A stretch of DNA of 27,953 nucleotides. Origin: an uncultured Bacilli bacterium (GTDB lineage: Bacteria > Bacillota_I > Bacilli_A > RF39 > UBA660). The notes under the pieces are model-generated. The model saw only the letters and a program-made list of their open reading frames with translations, was not told the origin of the DNA and ran no database searches. The position numbers were made by a program, and so were the translations under genes. Below, in pieces: positions 9,205-16,493 of this stretch. The stretch's first letter is position 1; each line of letters begins with the position of its first letter. The stretch spans positions 60,864 to 88,816 of the forward strand of contig CAJTSN010000001.1 of assembly GCA_910578745.1 (NCBI GenBank), given 5' to 3'.

Positions 9205-9246
9205 AAATACGAGTCTTTACGAAATATGTGTAAAGTGTCGGTATTT
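9205..9246 (+). other. Imperfect 42-base inverted repeat upstream of a small membrane-protein gene
   Basis: AAATAC (9205-9210) pairs with GTATTT (9241-9246), and CTTTAC (9215-9220) with GTAAAG (9230-9235). The stems are separated by GA/TC pairs, a 2x2 mismatch and one bulged G. No T-run follows, so it is not a terminator. It lies upstream of the nearest -10-like sequence, so it could be an operator or part of a longer leader. Function unknown. Confidence 0.4.
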
Positions 9247-9291
9247 GTAGATAGAAAATTTTGAAACTAGCTTTTCATCTTTTTTCATATG

Positions 9292-9300
9292 TGATATATT
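9292..9300 (+). promoter_or_regulatory. Candidate extended -10 for the small membrane protein
   Basis: TGA followed by TATATT (9295-9300), with no well-placed -35. The distance to the ribosome site AAGGAGGT (9319-9326) allows a short leader. Confidence 0.35.
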
Positions 9301-9333
9301 CGATGTGTTGTGGAAAATAAGGAGGTATTCATT

Positions 9334-9501
9334 TTGAAAATCACAGACAAGCAGTATGTTGTATTTGCACTCGTAGTCGTTTGTTTTGTAATTCTCAGTA
9401 ATGCCATTATTTACAAAAAATTAATTGATGCATTATATTTAATTGTTTTATTTATCTATATTTTTCGAATCTATTTGGTAAGAAGAACAAAAGAAATATA
9501 A
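9334..9501 (+). CDS. Small two-helix membrane protein, function unknown
   Basis: Not recognised. A perfect ribosome site AAGGAGGT (9319-9326) lies seven bases before a TTG start, giving 55 residues; this site decides the start over an in-frame GTG at 9310. The product has two hydrophobic stretches, YVVFALVVVCFVILSNAII and a second centred on LYLIVLFIYIF, joined by a short charged turn, and a basic C-terminus (RRTKEI). It is monocistronic, with its own candidate promoter and a terminator-like hairpin after it. The ideal Shine-Dalgarno argues that this is a real gene despite its size. Confidence 0.65.
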   Translation: MKITDKQYVVFALVVVCFVILSNAIIYKKLIDALYLIVLFIYIFRIYLVRRTKEI

Positions 9502-9522
9502 ATAAAAAAGTTTAGTGAGTAG

Positions 9523-9560
9523 GCAATTTTCTGTGCATAAGAAAGAATATTGCTTTTTTT
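9523..9560 (+). terminator. Terminator after the small membrane-protein gene
   Basis: GCAAT (9523-9527) pairs with ATTGC (9549-9553). Additional TTTCT/AGAAA pairing inside leaves a small bulge, and seven T's follow the stem. Confidence 0.65.
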
Positions 9561-9577
9561 GTCTAGAATATTCAAAA

Positions 9578-9606
9578 TTGCATTTTAATGTAAAATATGT
9601 TATAAA
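9578..9606 (+). promoter_or_regulatory. Promoter of the HExxH protein gene
   Basis: TTGCAT (9578-9583), a 17-base spacer, then TATAAA (9601-9606) preceded by TGT, which is a good sigma-A type match. Confidence 0.65.
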
Positions 9607-9641
9607 AATAGAAAGTAATGATTAAGATAGGGGAAAGAAAT

Positions 9642-10868
9642 ATGAGTGCTGTTGAACTAATAACATATATACAAACAGATGCGTTAAGGAATAAAAATTA
9701 TCAGGATATTTTTAAATTGGCAAAAGATTGGTGTAGTACACATTGGGATACATTAAATCTATCTGATAAAAGTGAGAGGTTTTTGGTGGAATTCGTCATT
9801 CGTGAGTTGATGACAGAAAAAATAGGAGCTTGGAGTGAAGAAGACTCTATTTTTGTTATAAATTTCGTTTCTAGATGGGTTGCTCATATATTTGGAATAC
9901 AAGATTTTGTTCATATTTTTGTGTTAGGAAAAGAAGACTATGAAAAAGAAAATGATTCCGATAGTTTTGCCTCTTGCAATTCTTTAGAAGATGGTACTTT
10001 TTCTATTCATTTTTCTCCAAAATTAGTTAACATGTTAAGTAGTGGAAAATGTAATTCCCTTTTATTTGGACTACAAACAATAGGTCATGAAGTAACCCAT
10101 GCAAAAGTAGATTTGTTATTACAAAGAAAAAATGCTTCAAAAGATGGAATTCCTTGGACAAAAGAACAATACATTATAGCACTTGAAAAGTTAACGAGAA
10201 ACGTTGATTCAAAATTTTACCTTAAAAACTATGACTATTTACTTGGAGAAAACTACGCAAATCGAAATGGATTACTACTCGCTATCGAATTCATAAAAAA
10301 ATATAATAGCCATATTATGGACTTTTATAATCAAGAGAAAATAGATTCCCTTCTTAATCAATATAATACAAATTTTTATAATAATGAAATGATTGTGTTT
10401 GGAGAAAAGAAAGAAAATATAAAAGTGATGAAACTTTGTAGTAGTGTTTACCTACAGGATCATATAGAAGTACTTGAAAAATATCCTATCTATCATTTAG
10501 GTTTTGATAAAGAAGGAAAAAAGAAACATATACTCCAGCTATTAGAAGATAGAAACCAGATGTTACAAGAAAAGGTGGATATAAAAGTCGTCGATGATTT
10601 ATATAAAACAATCATTAATGGATCAATGAGGGAGAATGGAAATTTCTCTCAAACAGATGAAAGTGAGTTAAGACTACTAGATTTTTATGTGGAAGAAACA
10701 GGAACAAAAGAAGAATTTGTTTATGATTTAATGCGATATCGTTTAAAGAAAAATCCGAATATGTCTTTGGAAAAAATAGAAAAATATATACAAAGTAGAC
10801 TTGCTTTAGCAACAAAAATATGTGAAGAAAGACAAATTCTAACATCTAGAAATTCAAAAGAGATGTAA
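9642..10868 (+). CDS. Putative HExxH zinc metallopeptidase-like protein
   Basis: Not assigned to a named family. The 408-residue product has no signal peptide or membrane segment, so it should be cytosolic. GHEVTHA contains a canonical zinc-binding HExxH (H149, E150, H153). GENYANRNGL about 50 residues later offers E203 as a third ligand, as in gluzincins. Both ends are predicted helical, and the C-terminal third is charged and lysine-rich. The start at ATG 9642 is chosen because AGGGGA (9629-9634) sits seven bases upstream; the in-frame ATG at 9618 lacks a good site. It has its own promoter, lies between metG and tatD in the accessory block, and is not obviously linked in function to the pilin downstream. 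Peptidase activity is inferred from the motif only. Confidence 0.7.
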   Translation: MSAVELITYIQTDALRNKNYQDIFKLAKDWCSTHWDTLNLSDKSERFLVEFVIRELMTEKIGAWSEEDSIFVINFVSRWVAHIFGIQDFVHIFVLGKEDYEKENDSDSFASCNSLEDGTFSIHFSPKLVNMLSSGKCNSLLFGLQTIGHEVTHAKVDLLLQRKNASKDGIPWTKEQYIIALEKLTRNVDSKFYLKNYDYLLGENYANRNGLLLAIEFIKKYNSHIMDFYNQEKIDSLLNQYNTNFYNNEMIVFGEKKENIKVMKLCSSVYLQDHIEVLEKYPIYHLGFDKEGKKKHILQLLEDRNQMLQEKVDIKVVDDLYKTIINGSMRENGNFSQTDESELRLLDFYVEETGTKEEFVYDLMRYRLKKNPNMSLEKIEKYIQSRLALATKICEERQILTSRNSKEM

Positions 10869-10903
10869 AATATAAAAAAGACTTCTTTATTTTTCTAAGT
10901 ACA

Positions 10904-10932
10904 TTGTAATTGTAATTTTCTTATTGTATAAT
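10904..10932 (+). promoter_or_regulatory. Promoter of the pilin-like gene
   Basis: TTGTAA (10904-10909), a 17-base spacer and a perfect TATAAT (10927-10932). The ribosome site AGAGGAAG (10944-10951) precedes ATG 10959. Confidence 0.7.
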
Positions 10933-10958
10933 AAATATAGAATAGAGGAAGAATTGGT

Positions 10959-11465
10959 ATGAAAAATGAGAGAGGATTTACTTTGATAGAACTTTTGGCA
11001 GTTGTTGTGATACTAGCCATAATTGCATTTATTGCCATTCCCACTATATTAAGTTTGATATGGAAATCGAGAATAAAAGCTTTAGAAGATAGTTGTTATG
11101 GATTAATTGAAGCCATTAATGAAAAGTACATTACGAATGTTTTGAATGAGAAAGATACACAGATAACAAATGGAGTGGTCACAGATATAAAAGTATTGGG
11201 TGAAAAACCTTTTCAAGGTACTTGGTATTTAGAACAAGAAGATATATCCGCTAAGTATTTCATTATTATTGAAAATGTTTCCTTTCCTTCTATGAGAGAC
11301 TATATATGCACAAATAAAGATACGCCTAATAATCGAGTAGAGTGCAAAAAGAGTGACGCTTTAGAATTAAATCGAATTGAGTATAGTAATGAAGAATATA
11401 CTCATTGTGAAGAGGTCAATTGTGCTTTAAATGAGTTGTATAAAAAGATTGTAAAAGAAAGTTAA
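10959..11465 (+). CDS. Type IV pilin-like (prepilin / pseudopilin) protein
   Basis: A 168-residue protein with a textbook class III signal: a six-residue basic leader MKNERG, cleavage before F7, then FTLIELLAVVVILAIIAFIA with the conserved Glu at mature position 5 (E11) and a hydrophobic helix. After the helix come five cysteines (C46 and four in the C-terminal half), which could form disulphides outside the cell. Prepilins of this type are processed by a prepilin peptidase and assembled by PilB/PilC-like machinery, or act as pseudopilins in competence or secretion. None of those genes is in the window, so it is an orphan here. It has its own promoter, and no terminator separates it from the exported protein 47 bases downstream, so the two are likely co-transcribed. 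Confidence 0.85.
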   Translation: MKNERGFTLIELLAVVVILAIIAFIAIPTILSLIWKSRIKALEDSCYGLIEAINEKYITNVLNEKDTQITNGVVTDIKVLGEKPFQGTWYLEQEDISAKYFIIIENVSFPSMRDYICTNKDTPNNRVECKKSDALELNRIEYSNEEYTHCEEVNCALNELYKKIVKES

Positions 11466-11512
11466 AAGTTTATAAAGAGGGATTAGATGTTATGAGATGG
11501 GTAGGAGAACAA

Positions 11513-12247
11513 ATGAAAAAAATATTCAAAAGTAATATTTTCTGTTTTATTTTAGGGGGAATCCTTTTTAGTACAGTCACAGTTTATGCAGCAATTATTA
11601 ACGCAAAAGATGTTGCATTTGAACCTGAAAATACGACGTTTAAGGTAGATAATGTAAAAACCGCTTTGGATTTTTTATATGAACATGCTACAAAGGGAAG
11701 TTTTACTGGAGGAGAAATGACCTATGTTTATCACGATTTAAAAATATATTTTGATCCAGAAACATTACAGGTACGTCATGAATATGAGGGAAAAGAGGTA
11801 TTCCCTATTTATTGGTACGGTTATATGCCGAATGCGAGTTATATGGGTACGTTTGGATTAACAACATGGAATGAAACAAATTCTCGTACATCTATTTCCT
11901 ATCAAAAAGAGAAAATGGTGGTACAAAGAAGTGTAACAACTTCTTCTAGTTACTGTGTTGGAGGAATCACTTTAGGCTATAAGGTAAATTTTGGAAGCTA
12001 TTCAACCTTTGGAGTAATCATTGATAGTGCAACAGTGGCAGGAAATGCTCACTACGCTCCTTATACTGGAAATGTTGGAAATAATTTAGGGAATGAAGGC
12101 AATGCGATAGGTTCTTTTGCTCAAAGCTCAAGACCACAAAAGCTTCGTTATAATATAGCGGGGGTAAGTGGAAGTTATTATCCAGCTCTTCGCACGTGGT
12201 GTAAGGGTGGAACGATTGAAATAGGAGCGATGTGGCTAGAAAGTTAA
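11513..12247 (+). CDS. Exported protein of unknown function, co-transcribed with the pilin-like gene
   Basis: A 244-residue protein with a signal peptide: MKK, a hydrophobic core to about residue 22, and likely cleavage near VYA|A. The first mature segment (KDVAFEPENTTFKVDNVKTA, continuing to FLYEH) resembles a short module I have seen repeatedly at the start of surface or secreted proteins in uncultured gut Firmicutes (recollection, not a search). The rest is rich in Gly, Ser, Thr and Tyr with two cysteines and looks beta-rich; no catalytic motif is seen. The start at ATG 11513 has AGGAG (11503-11507) five bases upstream and gives a normal signal peptide; ATG 11492 would add seven residues. 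Being in the same transcript as a pilin suggests a minor pilus component or adhesin, but that is inference. Confidence 0.7.
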   Translation: MKKIFKSNIFCFILGGILFSTVTVYAAIINAKDVAFEPENTTFKVDNVKTALDFLYEHATKGSFTGGEMTYVYHDLKIYFDPETLQVRHEYEGKEVFPIYWYGYMPNASYMGTFGLTTWNETNSRTSISYQKEKMVVQRSVTTSSSYCVGGITLGYKVNFGSYSTFGVIIDSATVAGNAHYAPYTGNVGNNLGNEGNAIGSFAQSSRPQKLRYNIAGVSGSYYPALRTWCKGGTIEIGAMWLES

Positions 12248-12251
12248 GTGT

Positions 12252-12280
12252 AAAGAGTAGATGAAAATTCTATTCTTTTT
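12252..12280 (+). terminator. Terminator after the pilin-exported protein pair
   Basis: AAAGAGTAGA (12252-12261) pairs over ten positions, one of them G-U, with TCTATTCTTT (12269-12278) around a seven-base loop, running into T's. Confidence 0.75.
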
Positions 12281-12421
12281 AGTTTCTCTAAATTTAACGA
12301 TTCGATATTGAAAAAGCATACACTTTTAAAAAAGAATATCATAAATTGATTTTAAGAGAATGCCATTTTCAGCATTTCTCATGTATAGAAGTTTAGGGCT
12401 TTACAGAAGGTTTCTATCTTC

Positions 12422-12450
12422 TTGACAATTTGTCGAAAATATGACAGAAT
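12422..12450 (+). promoter_or_regulatory. Promoter of the large surface protein with a Spo0A-box-like sequence in the spacer
   Basis: A perfect -35 TTGACA (12422-12427) and a 17-base spacer precede CAGAAT (12445-12450), which is preceded by TGA as an extended -10. The spacer contains TGTCGAA (12431-12437), identical to the core of the Bacillus Spo0A box. Binding there would overlap RNA polymerase and fit repression. A seven-base match is expected a few times by chance in a window of this size, so only its position makes it notable. Confidence 0.6.
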
Positions 12451-12477
12451 AATATCGAAGTGAGGGGTGAAGATTTT

Positions 12478-15171
12478 ATGAAAAATACAAAATGGATAAA
12501 AATACTTGTTGCTATTCTTTGTTTTGGAGGAGTAACAGGTGGAATAACGACTTATTATATGAGTCAAAATAATAAAGAATTGCAAACAAATGAACAGGAA
12601 TCAGATAAAAATGATGATAAGAAAAAGGATCAACAAGAGGATTTAGAGATTGAGGATGAAGAGGATAAAGAAGAAGATGTATCTGAAAGAGAAGAAGAGA
12701 TGGATGAACCACAAGAAGTATTGGATGATATAGAAAAACCATCATATACCAATTCATCTGAGAATAAAAAACCAGATTCTTCAACAAGTGGAAACAAAAA
12801 ACCAAATGTGCCAAAAGAGCCAGAAAAACCAAATATACCAGAACAACCGGAAGAACCAGAAAAACCAAATGTACCAGAAAATCCAGAAGAGCCAGACATT
12901 CCAGAAGTACCTGATGAAGAAACCGTTACTGATTTGTTGATTACAAATAGTATGTTAAATAATGGAGTATATAGAGTAGAAAATAAACAATATAATACAA
13001 TTACGATTTCTGGTATAGATGAAAATGCCAAAATTGTACTCGATCATGTGACGATAAAAGAGGATTTAACTTTAGTTCAACCAGGAAAATATCAATTGGA
13101 TATTGTTAATTCTAATATGTCAAACCTGTTGGTTACAGATGGTATACAGACTTTCTCATCTAAGGGAAGAGCTATACAAAATAGAAATAAAGTATTACAG
13201 GGAGCGACGATAAATTTCGAAGAAAGTGGTGTGAATCAAATTTCTATTTCTAGTAATGTCGAGATTAATGGGACCACAACGGTTTCTAATATTACTATAA
13301 ATAATACAGAAGAAGTCGTATTGAATATACCTAGTGAAACAGTAAAATTAAATACAAGTGGTGTAGTTGCTATAAATAAAAACGCTACTACAGTTCAAAA
13401 TTTAGGAAATGGGACAGAAATCAATATTAATGCCTCAGTAACGAACTTAGTGAATACAAAAAGTAGTACCATTCGAATTAGTGGTGGAAATACAATTACA
13501 CATTTTGATAATCAAGGCGAAAATACAGTCGTATCTGGAAATGGAAACATTACAAATACAAAGATTAATGCGAATAATACAAGAATTTATACTGATGTAG
13601 CGCAAATAACAGAAGTGGGAGAGAATGTAGATTATTTAATTCGTAAAGAATCACAAATTCGAATTGTCGATGTGAAATCGAAAACACAAGGAAGTGTGAC
13701 GTTTACTTTAAGTGAACCAGTAAAATTAACCTTAGAAAATCTATCTGTAATTTGTAATGCTGGAAAAAGCATTCACTTATTCCATTTAGAAACGAAAGAT
13801 GATACAACGTATACAATAACTACATCTTATTATAAAAATAGTTCTTATGGACTTTATATAACTTTGCCTACAGGAAATATTATTAGTAAAGATTTTGCTA
13901 CTGACTATGCAAATCCAACGGTTACAGATGTAGTTACAGAACGAGTTTCTGATACAAAGGCGAATTTAAAACTATATGGTGTAGACGAAGGTGGAACCAT
14001 TTATTATATTTTAGAGGAAGCAACCAAAAAAAGTGCGATGAGTGCATTAGATATAAAAGAAAATGGGAAGGTAGCATCCGTAAAAGTTGGATTCAATTCT
14101 ATAGAAATAAATGATTTAGAGCAAGGAAAGTCTTATCGCCTATCTTATGTAATCGAGGGATACTTCTCTAATCTATCCGCTGTAAATGGACCTTTTATTA
14201 TTGAAAGTGAGATTAAAAAAACAGAGTCAAGCAAATATGAAATTGTATATGCTAAAGAAGAAGTTTCTAATCGTTTCGTCTTTAAACTCAATCGTATTCC
14301 AGAGAAAGAACTAACTTTACAAGATTTTGAAATTCATTGTCCAAGTGATAGTAGTTTAACGACGAAGGGTGCTACTTTCTATGTGAGTCCTGATTTACTA
14401 ACTTATATTATAGTAATACCAGATAACTATGGACATAAAGATAATGAATATACAGTTAAAGTACAAGTTTCTGAAAATGAAAAAATTGAAAAAAGTTTTG
14501 CAACTCATATGAATCCACCAGTCATAACAGGCGCAGTGGATGGCGTGGTTAGAGATTCACAAACAACCGCAAAATTTACATTTAATTCAGATGAGGCAGG
14601 GACAGTCTATTATGGCGTTTATGAATGGAATGGAGGTATTTATGATTATAATACATCAACTCCATTTGCGTCTGATGTCATAACAGGAAAAGTAGAAAGC
14701 TCTACACAGTCACTATATGCAGGTTCTAATACGATTACATTGGATTTAAGCAATATTAGTGTAACTAGAAATACTAGAATTTGGGCACTATTTGTTGATG
14801 AAGTTGGAAATTATCGAGTTGGTTTTGTGGATCACTACAAGATTCCAGAATATGTAGAACCAGAACCACCAAAACCAGAGAGTACATTACAAATTGTAGA
14901 TTTCAAATTTACAAATAATAACTTCTTTGAAATTGAATTTAATGAAGAAATATTATATAACATAGAGTCCAATGATGTTACAATATCTGTAGCAGGGGCA
15001 GGCTCTTTACCAAGTAAGTTATTATATGTCATAGATAATTCAATGCCAAAGAAAGTAACAATTAAGGTACAAAACTATACTTTACCAGTTGGGGAATATG
15101 AAATTGCCATTGTTGCCTTTGACAAAGATGAAAAAGAAGTTAAATTCGTTAGAAAAGTAGAAGTAAAATAA
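12478..15171 (+). CDS. Large N-terminally anchored surface protein with Pro-rich stalk, beta-solenoid-like region and alternating repeat modules
   Basis: An 897-residue protein. Residues 1-30 hold a signal sequence or anchor (MKNTKWIKILVAILCFGGVT), followed by an acidic stretch. A proline/glutamate-rich repeat (about 108-149, units like EPEKPNIPEQP) looks like a wall-spanning stalk. Residues about 150-390 have short repeating strands rich in Ile, Asn, Val and Thr, typical of a right-handed beta-solenoid. The C-terminal half alternates two module types: A (391-478), B (479-581), A (582-678), B (679-800), A (801-897). B modules share an NP-VT start and a DE-GT-YY core; A modules resemble bacterial Ig-like domains. 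There is no LPXTG or SLH anchor, so attachment is probably through the uncleaved N-terminus. The start at ATG 12478 is fixed by AGGGGTGA seven bases upstream. An adhesin role is inferred from architecture. Confidence 0.8.
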   Translation: MKNTKWIKILVAILCFGGVTGGITTYYMSQNNKELQTNEQESDKNDDKKKDQQEDLEIEDEEDKEEDVSEREEEMDEPQEVLDDIEKPSYTNSSENKKPDSSTSGNKKPNVPKEPEKPNIPEQPEEPEKPNVPENPEEPDIPEVPDEETVTDLLITNSMLNNGVYRVENKQYNTITISGIDENAKIVLDHVTIKEDLTLVQPGKYQLDIVNSNMSNLLVTDGIQTFSSKGRAIQNRNKVLQGATINFEESGVNQISISSNVEINGTTTVSNITINNTEEVVLNIPSETVKLNTSGVVAINKNATTVQNLGNGTEININASVTNLVNTKSSTIRISGGNTITHFDNQGENTVVSGNGNITNTKINANNTRIYTDVAQITEVGENVDYLIRKESQIRIVDVKSKTQGSVTFTLSEPVKLTLENLSVICNAGKSIHLFHLETKDDTTYTITTSYYKNSSYGLYITLPTGNIISKDFATDYANPTVTDVVTERVSDTKANLKLYGVDEGGTIYYILEEATKKSAMSALDIKENGKVASVKVGFNSIEINDLEQGKSYRLSYVIEGYFSNLSAVNGPFIIESEIKKTESSKYEIVYAKEEVSNRFVFKLNRIPEKELTLQDFEIHCPSDSSLTTKGATFYVSPDLLTYIIVIPDNYGHKDNEYTVKVQVSENEKIEKSFATHMNPPVITGAVDGVVRDSQTTAKFTFNSDEAGTVYYGVYEWNGGIYDYNTSTPFASDVITGKVESSTQSLYAGSNTITLDLSNISVTRNTRIWALFVDEVGNYRVGFVDHYKIPEYVEPEPPKPESTLQIVDFKFTNNNFFEIEFNEEILYNIESNDVTISVAGAGSLPSKLLYVIDNSMPKKVTIKVQNYTLPVGEYEIAIVAFDKDEKEVKFVRKVEVK
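12799..12924 (+). repeat. Proline/glutamate-rich coding repeat
   Basis: Imperfect tandem units encode variants of PEKPN(I/V)PE(Q/N)P(E)EP, with CCA and GAA codons dominating. It lies inside the large surface-protein gene and is the usual form of a rigid cell-wall stalk. Copy number may vary between strains. Confidence 0.75.
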
Positions 15172-15176
15172 AAAAT

Positions 15177-15203
15177 GGGAAGCAGGAATGTTTTCCTTTT
15201 TTT
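15177..15203 (+). terminator. Short terminator after the large surface-protein gene
   Basis: GGGAAG (15177-15182) pairs with TTTTCC (15191-15196) including G-U pairs, followed directly by seven T's. Confidence 0.6.
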
Positions 15204-15411
15204 AAAATTTATTATATATTATAGAAAATTGATTTTGATGAGTAATTAAAATGGAAGTAGAATTTTTTAAGAATTGGTCGTATTTTAATCATTTTGTGTA
15301 TAAATAACGCAGTAAAAAATCTTGAAAAGACTTACTTTTTATAAATAAAACACTAGATATACATTTCTTCTTTTTAATTAATAAAAATGTGTCAATAAAA
15401 GTGTAAGATAC

Positions 15412-15449
15412 TGTCCATTTTTAATTTCTTCTTTTACATAAGATGGACA
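15412..15449. repeat. Inverted repeat TGTCCAT / ATGGACA
   Basis: TGTCCAT (15412-15418) and ATGGACA (15443-15449) are perfect complements around a 24-base AT-rich loop; T-rich sequence follows. It could be a weak terminator or a protein site. It shares the TGTCC/GGACA words with the next element. Confidence 0.5.
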
Positions 15450-15478
15450 TTTTCTAACTTTTCAAATCTTTTTCGCAT

Positions 15479-15569
15479 TGTCCTCGTTTCTGCATGATAG
15501 TATTGAAAATAGAGATAAAAATAATGTATTATCTAGTGTTTTAAGTAATATCATGCCTTATCTAGGACA
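15479..15569. ncRNA. Candidate structured RNA or operator with a symmetric two-step stem
   Basis: The outer arms TGTCCT (15479-15484) and AGGACA (15564-15569) and the inner arms GCATGATA (15492-15499) and TATCATGC (15549-15556) are perfectly complementary. Exactly seven unpaired bases lie on each side between them. The inner 49-base loop contains further weak pairing (AGATA with TATCT). A T-run (15579-15584) follows ten bases after the outer arm. The equal spacing is more consistent with a folded RNA or an evolved palindrome than with chance, but no known family is recognised and strand is undetermined. Confidence 0.35.
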
Positions 15570-15626
15570 GAAACATCATTTTTTAAATCGATTCAGAAAA
15601 TAGTAAGAAAAATAAAAATTTATTCA

Positions 15627-15635
15627 TGGTATAAT
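15627..15635 (+). promoter_or_regulatory. Extended -10 promoter of tatD
   Basis: TGG followed by TATAAT (15630-15635) lies 60 bases before the start codon; no clear -35 is seen. The ribosome site GGGAGAGGA precedes ATG 15696. Confidence 0.55.
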
Positions 15636-15695
15636 GATTATGTAAAATTGGATTAAAATTTTATAAAAAGAATTTATCGATGGGAGAGGATCAAA

Positions 15696-16445
15696 ATGAT
15701 TGATACACATTGTCATTTAGATGAACATTTATATAAAGATGTAGAACAAGTCATAAAGCATATGGGGGAGAATATAATGATAGCAGCAGGGGTGGATACC
15801 AAAAGTTCGATGCATGTCTTAGAATTAATAAAGGACAACCCTGCTATTTATGGAGTTATTGGGTTCCATCCAGAAGAAATAGAACATTATACAGATGATT
15901 TTTTAATTTTCTTAGAGGAAAATATAACCAATCCAAAAATTGTTGGAATAGGGGAAATAGGATTAGACTATCATTATACAAAAGATACAAGAGATAAACA
16001 GATAGAAATTTTTAAAAAACAGTTGGATTTAGCTTGTAAGTATAATAAAACCGTAGTCATTCATTCTAGAGATGCCTTAGAAGATACTTTGGAGATTATA
16101 AAAAACTATTCAAATTTAAAAATGGTGTTTCATTGTTATGGTTATAGTTTAGAAGTTGCCAAACAACTTTTAAATTATAAGATTCAATTTGGAATTGGAG
16201 GAGTAGTGACATTTAAAAATAGTAAAAAATTAAAAGAAGTTGTAAAAGAAATTCCAATGGACCATCTTTTACTAGAAACGGACAGTCCTTATTTAACCCC
16301 AGAACCTCATCGTGGGGAAGAAAATGAACCTTATAATATTCTATATGTCGCTGATACGATTAGTGCATTAAAAGGTATATCTAAAGAGGAGGTTTTAAAA
16401 GCCACAACTGAAAATGCGATTCGTCAATTTGACTTACCGTTTTGA
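15696..16445 (+). CDS. tatD: TatD-family metal-dependent hydrolase (deoxyribonuclease-like)
   Basis: A 249-residue TIM-barrel metal-dependent hydrolase; family members show 3'-5' exonuclease or DNase activity and are linked to DNA repair. The metal ligands are all visible: H5 and H7 in IDTHCHLD, E87 in GEIGLDYH, H123 in HSRD, H146 in FHCYGYS and D196 in ETDSPY. The length is normal for the family. It is the yabD equivalent, which in Bacillus lies directly after metS; here 6.6 kb of accessory DNA intervenes. The next gene follows after 48 bases with no hairpin between, so the two are probably co-transcribed. Confidence 0.95.
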   Translation: MIDTHCHLDEHLYKDVEQVIKHMGENIMIAAGVDTKSSMHVLELIKDNPAIYGVIGFHPEEIEHYTDDFLIFLEENITNPKIVGIGEIGLDYHYTKDTRDKQIEIFKKQLDLACKYNKTVVIHSRDALEDTLEIIKNYSNLKMVFHCYGYSLEVAKQLLNYKIQFGIGGVVTFKNSKKLKEVVKEIPMDHLLLETDSPYLTPEPHRGEENEPYNILYVADTISALKGISKEEVLKATTENAIRQFDLPF

Positions 16446-16493
16446 TTGTGTTACACTTTTTGTAGTACATAGGTACAAAATTGAGGTGAATTT

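Larger units (their letters stand above)
15204..15695. other. Gene-free stretch before tatD containing nested inverted repeats
   Basis: No open frame of note, tRNA or transposase fragment is seen. The first 200 bases are featureless AT-rich DNA. From 15412 there are alternating TGTCC and GGACA words that form two inverted repeats (15412-15449 and 15479-15569). The tatD promoter is at 15627-15635. Confidence 0.6.

Noticed and set aside
12354..12380. GAGAATGC/GCATTTCTC hairpin as a terminator
   Set aside because: No T-run follows, a stronger terminator already lies at 12252-12280, and the hairpin has a bulge.
12630..13031. Minus-strand open frame encoding a Ser/Gly-rich repeat protein
   Set aside because: It is the antisense image of the Pro/Glu-rich stalk of the surface protein; composition follows from CCA/GAA codons, and no ribosome site is seen.
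12478..15171. Sortase (LPXTG) or SLH anchoring of the large surface protein
   Set aside because: The C-terminus ends in a beta-rich module with no LPXTG, hydrophobic tail or SLH repeats.
15412..15569. TGTCC/GGACA inverted repeats as ends of an insertion sequence
   Set aside because: No transposase remnant lies between or beside them and no target-site duplication could be identified.
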